Shown here in pieces: positions 36,448-47,994 of a stretch of 64,000 bases of DNA. The position numbers and the translations under genes are program-made. Positions within the stretch are counted from its first letter, which is position 1. The number at the start of each line of letters is the position of its first letter. Source of the stretch: Polytrichum commune (Eukaryota > Streptophyta > Polytrichopsida > Polytrichales > Polytrichaceae); the NCBI GenBank assembly GCA_950295325.1, contig OX485804.1:38132001-38196000 (forward strand). Direction: 5' to 3'. A model generated the notes under the pieces. That model worked only from the letters and a program-made list of their open reading frames with translations. It was not told where the DNA came from and did no database searches.

Positions 36448-39400
36448 ATGGCGAAGCTTTTGGAATTGTTTTTTGAGCAACTATCAAGGCTTTGGGATTT
36501 TATTGGCGCTTGCTTTATGATAATTTGGATATATTGGCGAAGAGGGACCATTTACAAATATGACGTTGGCGGTTTATTGCAATGGCATAAGGAAGAAATA
36601 AGGAGACTTGAAGAGATTTCAAATGGAAATGAAGTATTGAATGAGAAGCAATGTAGAGATGTTCTCACCAAGCTTAAGAAAGTCATAGAATGTGTTGGTT
36701 TGATGATCACATCGAGTAGTGAGGTCCAAGAGTTTGGTGTTGCAACTGAGGAGCTATGTTGCATTACACAAAAATTGGGAGTTGTGGTGAGCGAATGCGG
36801 GAATCGGGATGGGTGTGGAGCAATTGCATTCCAAATGAATAACAAGGAGGCTTTTCGAGAACTTGTGTCCGATTTGAGGTGTTGTTGGGAAGTGATATTT
36901 GAGATGCATTTAGCAAGCCATCCAAGGACGGATTCTGCCATGTTCATCATTGATCTTGACATGCCCACCTTAAAAGATATTGAGGATGATGAAAATGTTC
37001 TTCAAGAAAGGCTCAAGGATGGTAGTAACTATGAATGGAGACAATACATATTGCGAAGATTGGGGGACTTGCAACTAGAAGGTGGAGAACTTGATGGTGT
37101 GGAGATTCCAATTGTCATTGATTCAATGAAACCAAAACTTCTTAAAGAAATTGGGAAAGGAGCATATGGTTCGGTGTATGAATCAATATGGTTGGGCTTG
37201 CAATGTGCAACAAAGATATTGCGAGCTCCAGATGGAAGCTCAAGTTTCCACAAAGAGGTTGGTATTTTGGCAGGCTTAAGCCATCCGAATCTCATCAAAT
37301 TCATTTATTGTGGAGAAGGTGGGAGCATAGACGAGTTATGCCAGGAAAAAGAAGGAAAGTTTTTGTATTTGGTGATGGAGTTCATGGACATGAGCTTGAG
37401 TGGCATGTTGAAGAAGGAATCTAAACCGTTATCATATCTTCTTGCAATTGATATCATGCACCAAATTGCAAGTGGCATGTGTTATCTTCATGACATGCAT
37501 GTTGCTCATCTTGATTTAAAGCCGGACAATGTGCTCATGAGACCCAATTCCATTGAAGGAGGAAAATTGAATTCTAGTCGATTTTTGGTGAAGTTGGCTG
37601 ACTATGGTACTTCCAAAATTGATGTTCAAAGCAAAGTTTGCAAGAAACAAAATTGCGACCGTGTTGGTACAACTAAGTATATGGCACCGGAGATAATTCA
37701 AAAAAATCTTGAATCTAATGCAAGTCTATTCCAAGCTGATGTATGGTCCTTTGCTATGACATGTTCAGAGATCTTGTCACAAACTGCTCCGTATGGGAGC
37801 AATCATGTGCAAACCAAAGACATTTTGGAAAAAATTAAGGAATTTGAGAGGCCACAATTGCCAATGAATTGTGAAGCGCTTACGAGGTTGATTGAGGAAT
37901 GTTGGGTGGAGGATCCTTTACAAAGGCCGACATTTTCAGAAATTTGTGAAAAATTGATTGGTTTGAAGAAAATGTTTTTGAGAGGAACATATTCAGCAAG
38001 CCTACGTCCGAAGTTTGAAAAGGATGGAGCCTCGCTCCAAAAGAACTTAAGAATTGGAAAGGCAAAGGAGGTGAAGGAGGAACTCATTGTAGAGGTACGA
38101 ACCATTTTGGTTTTGAAATATCTAATAAACTATTCATTTATATATATTTATATATAGCTTATCATTTCTATAGATTTAGATTAAATGTAAGTCTTTGAGG
38201 ATGTAATTTCGAATCAAAATTATCTTTTGATTGCTGCGTTGTTCATGTAGGTGAATGGAGCACCAATGCAAGTTAACAACATGGTGGTTGGTCTTGAGGA
38301 ACACCTCAGAAGAATCAAGGATCGCCTCAAGGAAGTGAGGATTTTGGGTCTCATTGGCATGGGTGGAATTGGGAAGACTACATTGGCAAATGTCATATTT
38401 GATGAATTGAAGTCTACATACAATGCATCATGTTTTGCCAAAGACTTGAAGAATAGAATTGATTCCCTTGGAATTTTACGTGACATGTTCAAAGACTTTA
38501 AATATCCTAAAAGCGTGCCAATAAATTTGGTGGATGCACAAGACATGTTGAGGCAATTTATGGTTGGTAAGAAGGTTCTCATAATATTGGATGATATAAG
38601 GGATCAAGATCAACTAGATGAGCTTCTCCATCCGGATATTTTGAAAGACAACGTAGGCATCACATTGATTATAACAACCCGCCATTGGGACAACATTAAA
38701 TATCGTGTCGGCGAGAATGGCAAAATAAGGGTTGACACATTGGATAGAAATGCAGCAGATAAGCTTTTTATCCTTTATGCATGTGGGTCCAGAGGTGATT
38801 TACCAATCGAATTTCGTGATATAGGAGGAAGAATAGTGAAAGCTTGCAGTGGCTTGCCTTTAAGCCTAAGAGTATTGGGCGCATTTTTGCGGAATAAAAA
38901 AAGGTTGCGAAGCTGGGAGCGAGCATTACGAAGAATTAAAAGGGGAAGATATTTGGATGGTAACACTGAAGAATTTGAAGACACGAAGCTATGGAGCACA
39001 TTGAAGATAAGCTTTGATGAATTGGGAATTGATGAAAAAAAAATGTTTTTGGACATAGCGTGCTTCTTTTGTAAGGACGTGTGGCCTACAGGCATGTCAA
39101 GAGGTAGAGCCTTGCATATGTGGAGCATTAATGATATCCCCCGAATTAAATCGTTTAATACATTGATAGAGCGGTCATTGATAAATGTTGATAATTTTAA
39201 ACACATAGAAATGCACGACCAACTACGTGACATGGGACGAATGATTGTGGAAAGGGATGAAGAATACTTGGGCACTCGAGTTTGGAGCGTTGATTCGATT
39301 CATTCAACTCAAGTTACAACCAAGGTATGAATTGTAATGAACGATTTGTATGACAATGTCTGTTTCATGTTGTGTTTGTAATATCTATACAACAAAACAT

Positions 39401-41816
39401 TGTAATTCCATTTGGATTTCATTGGACCGTTAGTTTCATGTTTATGATAGTCGAGATGCTTATAATCAATGTAGATTCTTATATAGTCTTTGCAATGATT
39501 ACCTTTATTCCATCTAATTGCAAAACAATGTATGATTGTATTGATATACTATTTGTTTTGATATAATTTTTACATCTTGCAAAACAGGGAACCAAGAAAG
39601 TTGAAGGTATATCATACAAAACATCTCCATGCCATTTACAGGATCGGAATTATTGCTTAGACTTGGATCTAAGCAATCTTCAACTATTGACATTTCATGA
39701 TCATATCAACAATGCATCAATCAGCTTTCAACTATTCAAAGTTCTCCTATCACAAGTTCAAGAACATTCATCTCAATTGAAGGCCATATTTATAAATGGT
39801 AACTTTCAAGAATTTCCTCAGCAACTATGGCAATTGCATTCTTTAAAAAGCTTAGATATACAGGGTTTGAAAACGCTCAAAGCATTGCATGAGGAACTTG
39901 GAAACCTCACTTCTTTAACAAAGCTTAATTTGGGAGGATGTTCAAGATTGATAACATTACCCGAGGGACTTGGAAACCTCACTTCTTTAACAAAGCTTAA
40001 TTTGGGAGGATGTTCAAGATTGACAACATTACCCGAGGGACTTGGAAATCTCACTTCTTTGACGAAGCTTGACTTGGAAGGATGTTCAAGCTTGACAACA
40101 TTATCCGAGGGACTTGGAAACCTCACTTCTTTGACGGTGCTTAATTTGCGCAAGTGTTCAAGATTGACAACATTACCCGAGGGACTTGGAAACCTCACTT
40201 CTTTGACGAAGCTTGACTTGGAAGGATGTTCAAGCTTGACAACATTACCCGAGAGACTTGGAAACCTCATTTCTTTGACGATGCTTGAGTTGTGCAACTT
40301 GCCAAGCTTCACAACATTACCCGAGGGACTTGGAAACCTCACTTCTTTGACGATGCTTGGTTTGTACAACTTGCCAAGCTTGACAACATTACCCGAGGGA
40401 CTTGGAAACCTCACTTCTTTGACGATGCTTGGTTTGTGCAACTTGCCAAGCTTGACAACATTACCCGAGGGACTTGGAAACCTCACTTCTTTGACGAAGC
40501 TTGATTTGGAAGGATGTTCAAGCTTGACAACATTACCCGAGGGACTTGGAAATCTCACTTCTTTGATGAAGCTTGATTTGGAAGGATGTTCAAGCTTGAC
40601 AACATTACCCGAGGGACTTGGAAACCTCACTTCTTTGACGAAGCTTGACTTGGAAGGATGTTCAAGCTTGACAACATTACCCGAGAGACTTGGAAACCTC
40701 ACTTCTTTGACGAAGCTTGACTTGGAAGGATGTTCAAGCTTGACAACATTATCCGAGGGACTTGGAAACCTCACTTCTTTGACGGTGCTTAATTTGCGCA
40801 AGTGTTTAAGATTGACAACATTACCCGAGGGACTTGGAAACCTCACTTCTTTGACAATGCTTAATTTGCGCAAGTGTTCAAGATTGACAACATTACCCGA
40901 GGGACTTGGAAACCTCACTTCTTTGACGAAGCTTGACTTGGAAGGATGTTCAAGCTTGACAACATTATCCGAGGGACTTGGAAACCTCACTTCTTTGACG
41001 GTGCTTAATTTGCGCAAGTGTTCAAGCTTGACAACATTACCCGAGGGACTTGGAAACCTCACTTCTTTAACAAAGCTTAATTTGGGAGGATGTTCAAGAT
41101 TGACAACATTACCCGAGGGACTTGGAAACCTCACTTCTTTGACGAAGCTTGACTTGGAAGGATGTTCAAGATTGACAACATTACCCGAGGGACTTGGAAA
41201 CCTCACTTCTTTGACGGAGTTTTATTTGGGAAAATGTTCAAGCTTGACAACATTACCCGAGGGACTTGGAAACCTCACTTCTTTGACGATGCTTGAGTTG
41301 TGCAACTTGCCATGCTTGACAACATTACCCGAGGGACTTGGAAACCTCACTTCTTTGACGATGCTTGGTTTGTACAACTTGCCAAGCTTGACAACATTAC
41401 CCGAGGGACTTGGAAACCTCACTTCTTTGACGATGCTTGAGTTGTGCAACTTGCCAAGCTTGACAACATTACCCGAGGGACTTGGAAACCTCACTTCTTT
41501 GACGATGCTTGGTTTGTGCAACTTGCCAAGCTTGACAACATTACCCGAGGGACTTGGAAACCTCACTTCTTTGACGATGCTTGGTTTGTACAACTTGCCA
41601 AGCTTGACAACATTACCCGAGGGACTTGGAAACCTCACTTCTTTGACTATGCTTCATTTGTCATATTGTTCAAGATTGACAACATTACCTGAGGGACTTG
41701 GAAACCTCACTTCTTTGACGAAGCTTGACTTGGAAGGATGTTCAAGCTTGACAACATTACCCGAGAGACTTGGAAACCTCATTTCTTTGACGGAGTTTTA
41801 TTTGGGAGAATGTTGA
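36448..41816 (+). CDS. Protein kinase-NB-ARC-LRR receptor (moss-type PNL)
   Basis: An intracellular NLR-type immune receptor-like protein. Three exons, 36448-38094, 38251-39324 and 39588-41816, join in phase to give 1649 residues. The start ATG (context ATCATGGCG) is the first in the open exon. Residues 1-230 are a helix-rich domain with a hydrophobic segment near the N-terminus, perhaps DUF1221-like. The kinase has GKGAYGSVYES at about 236, Lys256, HLDLKPDN (354-361, Leu in place of the HRD Arg), DYG (385-387) and APE (413-415). NB-ARC has P-loop GMGGIGKTT (585-593), kinase-2 VLIILDDI (658-665), GLPLSLRVLG, TIR-class-like FLDIACFF (815-822) and MHD (870-872). A linker with GTKKVEGI leads to 27 LRR units of 24 residues from about residue 1006. 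Translation ends at a TGA (41814-41816) inside the repeat array, so the true end may once have lain further down. The intact N-terminal 1,000 codons suggest an active or recently active gene. Confidence 0.92.
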
Positions 41817-43270
41817 AGCTTGACAACATTACCCGAGAGACTTGGAAACCTCACTTCTTTGACGATGCTTGGTTTGTGCAACTTGCCAAGCTTGACAACA
41901 TTACCCGAGGGACTTGGAAACCTCACTTCTTTGACAATGCTTAATTTGCGCAAGTGTTCAAGATTGACAACATTACCCGAGGGACTTGGAAACCTCACTT
42001 CTTTGACGGTGCTTAATTTGCGCAAGTGTTCAAGATTGACAACATTATCCAAGGGACTTGGACACCTCATTTCTTTGACGGAGTTTTATTTGGGAGAATG
42101 TTGAAGCTTGACAACATTACCCGAGAGACTTGGAAACCTCACTTCTTTGACGATGCTTGGTTTGTGCAACTTGCCAAGCTTGACAACATTACCCGAGGGA
42201 CTTGGAAACCTCACTTCTTTGACGAAGCTTAATTTGCGCAAGTGTTCAAGATTGACAACATTACCCGAGGGACTTGGAAACCTCACTTCTTTGACGGTGC
42301 TTAATTTGCGCAAGTGTTCAAGCTTGACAACATTACCCGAGGGACTTAGAAACGTCACTTCTTTGACTATGCTTCATTTGTCATATTGTTCAAGCTTGAC
42401 AACATTACCCGAGGGACTTGGAAACCTCACTTCTTTGAAGGTGCTTGAATTGGAAGGATGTTCAAGGTTGACAACAGTACCCGAGCGACTTGGAAACCTC
42501 ACTTCTTTGACGAAGCTTGACTTGGAAGGATGTTCAAGCTTGACAACATTACCCGAGGGACTTGGAAACCTCACTTCTTTGACGAAGCTTGATTTGTCAT
42601 AATGTTCAAGCTTGACAACATTACCCGAGGGACTTGGAAACCTCACTTCTTTGACGAAGCTTGATTTGTCATAATGTTCAAGCTTGCCAACATTACCCGA
42701 GGGACTTGGAAACCTCACTTCTTTGACGAAGCTTGACTTGGAAGGATGTTCAAGCTTGACAACATTACCGGAGGGATTTGGAAACCTCATTTCTTTGACG
42801 AAGCTTGACTTGGAAGGATGTTCAAGCTTGACAACATTACCCGAGGGACTTGGAAACCTCACTTCCTTGACGGTGCTCATTGGTCATATTGTTGAAGCTT
42901 GACAACATTACCCGAGGGACTTGAAAACCTCACTTCTTTGATGGAGCTTTATTTGTCATATCGTTCAAGCTTGACAAAATTACCTTAGGGACTTGGAAAC
43001 CTCGCGTCTTTGATAGTGCTTAATTTGCGCGAGTATTCAAGCTTGACAACATTACCCAAGGGAATTGGAAACCTCATTTCTTTGATGGAGCTTGATTCGT
43101 CATATTGTTTAAGATTGACAACATTACCCGAGGGACTTGGAAACCTCACTTCTTTGACGATGATTTTTTTGGGAGGTTGTTTAAGCTTGACAACCCTACC
43201 TGCGGCATTTGGAAACGTCAGTTCTTTGAGTGCATTTAATTTGCGTGCGTGTTCAAGCTTGACAACATAG
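39889..43270 (+). repeat. 72-bp LRR-coding tandem array, about 47 units
   Basis: Units keep an exact 72-bp register (24 codons) from about 39889 to about 42870. The constant core encodes LPEGLGNLTSLTxLxL, and the variable tail takes a few alternative forms (DLEGCSS, NLRKCSR, GLYNLPS, GLCNLPS, YLGECSS, HLSYCSS). Because 72 is a multiple of three, long ORFs appear in other frames and on the minus strand; these are artefacts. Confidence 0.95.
41817..43270 (+). pseudogene. Post-stop tail of the LRR array
   Basis: About 20 further LRR units follow the first TGA. In the same frame there are further stops at 42102 (TGA), 42600 and 42672 (both TAA). A one-base deletion near 42870 shifts the frame, and another stop (TAG) lies near 42987. 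The last open piece ends at a TAG at 43268-43270. The tail is degraded most towards its 3' end. It would be coding only if the stops are read through or spliced around, for which there is no sign. Confidence 0.8.
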
Positions 43271-43464
43271 GTTCTCTACAAAGTTTTGTAAATTTAGGTA
43301 TATGGAAGAAAATATAACAAACTTTGTTCGTAAAAGATTCATGTGAGTGGACGAAATGGAAGTCATCATCAAACATGATCATCCTACATGTGTATTTACT
43401 ATGTGAAATGATTTTGTCACCAAGCCAATGACACAAGTAAAATCTACATTGTCTTATATGATAT

Positions 43465-44190
43465 ATAAAGTTTCTTCATGGTGAGAGAATTTTGCAGTTG
43501 CCACTATCAAGTGGATTGTGTTTTGTGAGGTGAGATTTTATGTCGATCAATTATAAACATGCATGATAGTAGTATTATGTGCTACTATCTACATTGAATA
43601 TCCACACACTTATGCAAACTTAACTATATGAAACTAAATCCTATATGAACCTTGTTCTTGGGAAGATTCATGTGGGTTCGATGGAAGGAATGGACATCAT
43701 AGTTGAACATCATCATCCTACATGTGTGGGACTCTCCAATGCTAATGGTTCTATCACATAGCTAGTGACACAAACATAATTTGCTCAAATTTTAACTACA
43801 CAATGAAGCATAGAAGAGGTGCTATTTGGATGCACAGAGAAGGTGATGAATAGAGATAGAAAGATTATGTTGGAAATTTGAACTTCAAATTTCCAAAGAC
43901 TTGTGTTTGGGCAGGGCCAATTGTTAACTCGCATGTGTATCTTCTAGTAGGCTCAAAGGAAGCTATAGGTTCAAACAATAACTAGGCTAAATTGAGGGTG
44001 TCAATTTCTGGTCAAGGTTCTCTCAAATTGAAGGTCAGGTGCCTTTTGTGGAATTGCTTCAAAGTTTGTGACCCAACAACTCACAAGTCTTGGTAACGTC
44101 GGGTTTCCTTGAATTCCCTCATGCACCTTCTATAGTTGTTAATGTGTAAGAGGCACAACATTCACCCATTTATCATAGGAATTTCCAGAA
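43465..44190. repeat. Repeat flanking the NLR gene, right copy
   Basis: Collinear, same-orientation partner of 33455-33930, with extra inserted sequence. The two copies lie about 10 kb apart and bracket the NLR gene. Confidence 0.6.
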
Positions 44191-47100
44191 CGGTTAATGG
44201 ATCTCCAAATCTTCATAATAAACAATAGCAACGAATTTGGGAATTAAGAGTAGCTTCAAATTCAAAAACTATCTATGTTAGTGTACTTAGAATATTTCAC
44301 AAATGGCTCATTCCTTCAATGTACACCATCCAATACATGGTACACAATAACGACGATGCGTTGATGTGCCAAAAGTTGATTTAGTTACTGTAACTTTGCA
44401 TATTGCACATTGTTATAAGGTTCAATAGCATCTTTGCAACAACAACTATGATTTGTTGGGATCTATTGTAATTTGTCCTTCAAAAACCTCATAGCGAGGA
44501 GAGATGTCAAGGACAATTTGAACTCAATCTGATGCGCAAGCGCAATAATAACATGTACAAGCAACTTCAATCCAAACTCATCCCTTAGAGAATTGAAATT
44601 CACTGTAACTTATCTTAGTTGCGTTTGCACATAGGCTTTCACATCAGATGTGCATTATCTAAAGGGTGGTGTTCTAGTTTAGTCAACTCAATTCTTAGTG
44701 TACACGGGAAAGGAGGAAAAACACCTTGGGTTGCATCATGGACAACCGTGATCAACATTAGGTCAACGGGCTCACTATCACGTTGGTACCCAGATACGGG
44801 CATTATTTTTTCTTTTCTTTTCTTGTACACGGGCCTTATACTCCTTGGGCATCATTTCCTTGCATCGATTCACAAATTCATTTTCAAGGTTTATTTTATT
44901 ATTTCAATCAAAAAATAAACCATAAATCATCATATATCATGTTCTCAAAAATGGACCTCTACCAAAGAGGTTAAAATTTTTAAAATCTTCCTTATTTGAA
45001 TTTAACATGGAATGCTTACATGTTGAAATGCGTTAAGCACGTAGATATTATATGTTTACGAAACCTTGGTTTTCAAAACTATTGAGACTTAGTTTCCAAG
45101 ATCAAGTGAAGCTTAATTTTGGAATCCATCAAAGCTATGAAAAATTCCTAAACCTTGGAATCTCCAACATGGAAGTCATCAATGCGGAAACTTTTATATG
45201 AAAATTTGTATTGATAAGGTACAAGCATAATTCTCAAATGTTATGATGGAAAGCAATTCCAAATTATCTACTCAAAATTTTATATTCCCTTAACATTCAC
45301 ATGACAATGTTTGAATACTCATTTTGCCTCTTCATCGCCTATTGGAGTTCCAACAAACATATTTATGAGGTCCACTCTCTTTATTTCTTGATGACATGCT
45401 CACTCGCATTGCAAGGTACCAACAAATACATTATCTTCTCCAAGAGAAGTGTCAAGTTGGATTCTACCCCAATCTACTTCTTTGCATGTTCAAATATGTT
45501 ATTGAGCAAAAGACATAACAACTTCTTAATATTCCAAATTCAAACTCGGGCACAAGTACGGTCAAGTACACAACTCCACTACCTTGCATAGGTTCATGTG
45601 AAAGTGATCCATAATTATATACTAACTTTGAATTTTGTGAAGGAAATAATCATATATTTTTTGAAAACACATTGATCTACAAAGCCAAGCAATTCTTGTT
45701 GGTAAATACTTTTTCAAGAAAAGTCTGCATATTTTAGAAAAGGGTGCAAGTAATGTGCAAATAGGTACATTGAACATGTAATTAAAGTTTGTTTAAAATA
45801 TGATAAAATTGAAATAAATTGATTTCTTCTACAAATGCTTGTAATGTTGCCCTTGAGTTTATAATGAATTCAAGGAATATGAAAGAAAATCCATCTTCAA
45901 GATATTGAAGAAAATCCTAATTAAACAACACTTTGCTACTATTTTTGGGAGTTTGAGCAAAACAATTATGGAAATAGTATACCGGAGCGCTTTTTTTTGT
46001 ATACTTGACCATGCTTGCTCCCATTGACAAATCTTTGTTGCATGTTGAACTTCAAAAGAGTAAATGTGCAACAAAATTCTCTAGCTCTCCAAGAATTTGA
46101 GGATGTCACCAGTGCACAACTTTGAACATCTACCAATATCTTTAAATTAAACTCTCAAACTAAAATCTTCCACATAGAGAGTGCAAGGCAAAAACAAGTA
46201 AGTCTTTGACCAAAACTAAGAGAAAGACCTACAAACAATTTGGAGAACTTCTCAAAATGCAAAAGTGTTGAATATTGGGAATTTCAATTTTGAAAATTAT
46301 AAAACTTCCTTCGCTTCAGTGCAAGCACAAAAGAATGATGGAATTAATGCTATCAAAATTCTCATGACAATATGCCAAAATAATTGGCCATTACCATATG
46401 AATTTAAAAGTTTGGAGATCTCAAGTTTCCAAGGATTAACAACTCATAGACCAAATCTAAATTGTTTCATCTTGGTTGAGGGGAAATAAAGATGTCAAGT
46501 CCTACAAGAGAGCAAATGTTATGAGATCTTTCACATATAAAACACCCCCGCCAAAAAAATTAGTACCACACTTATCTCATGATTCCACACAACAAAACAC
46601 ACAAAGATACTACACGAAACAATATACATGCACCCCCGTGCAAGGGGAGATTGACCTTGTCTACACACTAGCAAAGAAAATAGATTTCCATTGCTCCACG
46701 AACCAGCATAAAGACAAAACTCAAACTCTCTAAAATCCACCATCCCTGGACTTGGCCCTACACCATGAATATGTGTTGCAACACGCCCTCCCTACCCAAA
46801 CCCCTACAACAAGTCGTCACCGCAACCTTCCACACAACTGGACACCCAAAAAATCAGCGATGCTAGAATGTGAGCATGCGAGCGTGAGCCTAAGAGCGGT
46901 GAGCAAGGATTGTGTTATCCCACAATCTCAAAATTCTCAATATGATGTCATTTCTAAATTTCTTTGGTTAACAAATCCAATATTGATGTTTTTCAGAATA
47001 TTATATTTATTTAAAGTACCTATTACGACATGACCCATGACTGTGAATTTTAAATTAAATAAACCTTGCGAGATGATGCTATTGTATGTTTTAAAATTTA

Positions 47101-47990
47101 TATCTTTTCTAATGAGGCCATCCCAAGTCAGAGTACAAATAATTTAAAGGCAATTTTGAGGATGAGAGGGAGCAAACGTTGTGAAAACACTATAGGATGT
47201 AGAACATCGTATACATAATAAAATATTATTATATTATAGCAAGGGTACACATTGGACTATAAATATAATATTTGGCTATTGGAATCTAGGTATTTGATTA
47301 TATTATATCGGTATGATATATCTACTTGATAGCACTCTAATATTTTTCAATTAACTTGCTCACTCACATGTCTTGATGATTTTGGCAGCAACAAACACTT
47401 GCTTAATTTTATCCCAACTGAGGGTAGGAGTGTGGATGAATGTGTCTTTCTTGTAATCCAATTTGCATAAGTAACGGAAAATGTGATAGAAGTGTTTGCA
47501 ATTTATGTACTTTTCCACTAATGGCGGTGATTTTCGGCGGGTGCCTTACAACTTCGACGAACTTGTTTGCCAATCCAAAAAGAAGGGATTCTTTCGGCAT
47601 GTGTTGGTCAAGGACGAGTCTATAAAACATGCTGAAATACCATAGACAAGGAGAAAAGTTGTCGAGGGAAAATGTGCACACTGGATTGTAGGCAGAACCT
47701 AGCTTCTTCAAGCTCAATGACTTCAGTACGGGTAAGATTGGTAGCAATAAAAACTAACCAAACTTCAGGAATTTCGGGTCGTGTAAGAACATTAGAACGC
47801 TTAGGTCCCATGACACAATGCAAAACGGCCATTATTTTTAGATTTCATTCTACTCTATATATGTGATTTATTACATATGTATATACTTATCTTAATTTTT
47901 TTTCTTCATAAGGGTGGCTTTTAACAACCATCTTATTTTTCATTTCATTTTACTTTACATATGTGATTTCTATCATAAGTAAATACTCTT
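44191..47990. other. AT-rich intergenic DNA
   Basis: Short ORFs only (up to about 112 codons), none recognisable. No terminal repeats, transposase or RNA gene seen. Confidence 0.45.
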
Positions 47991-47994
47991 ATTA

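Noticed and set aside
39818-41206. 462-codon minus-strand ORF across the LRR array
   Set aside because: It is produced by the 72-bp period (a multiple of three): one stop-free unit gives a stop-free array. Its sequence is only the antisense of the LRR units.
40292-42232. Shorter + strand ORFs in a second frame of the LRR array
   Set aside because: Same periodicity artefact; they lack LRR consensus and any start or splice context.
39889-43270. Regular 72-bp repeats as a CRISPR-like or satellite array
   Set aside because: The period equals one 24-residue LRR, the frame matches the NB-ARC exon, and there are no repeat/spacer alternations. The genome is eukaryotic.
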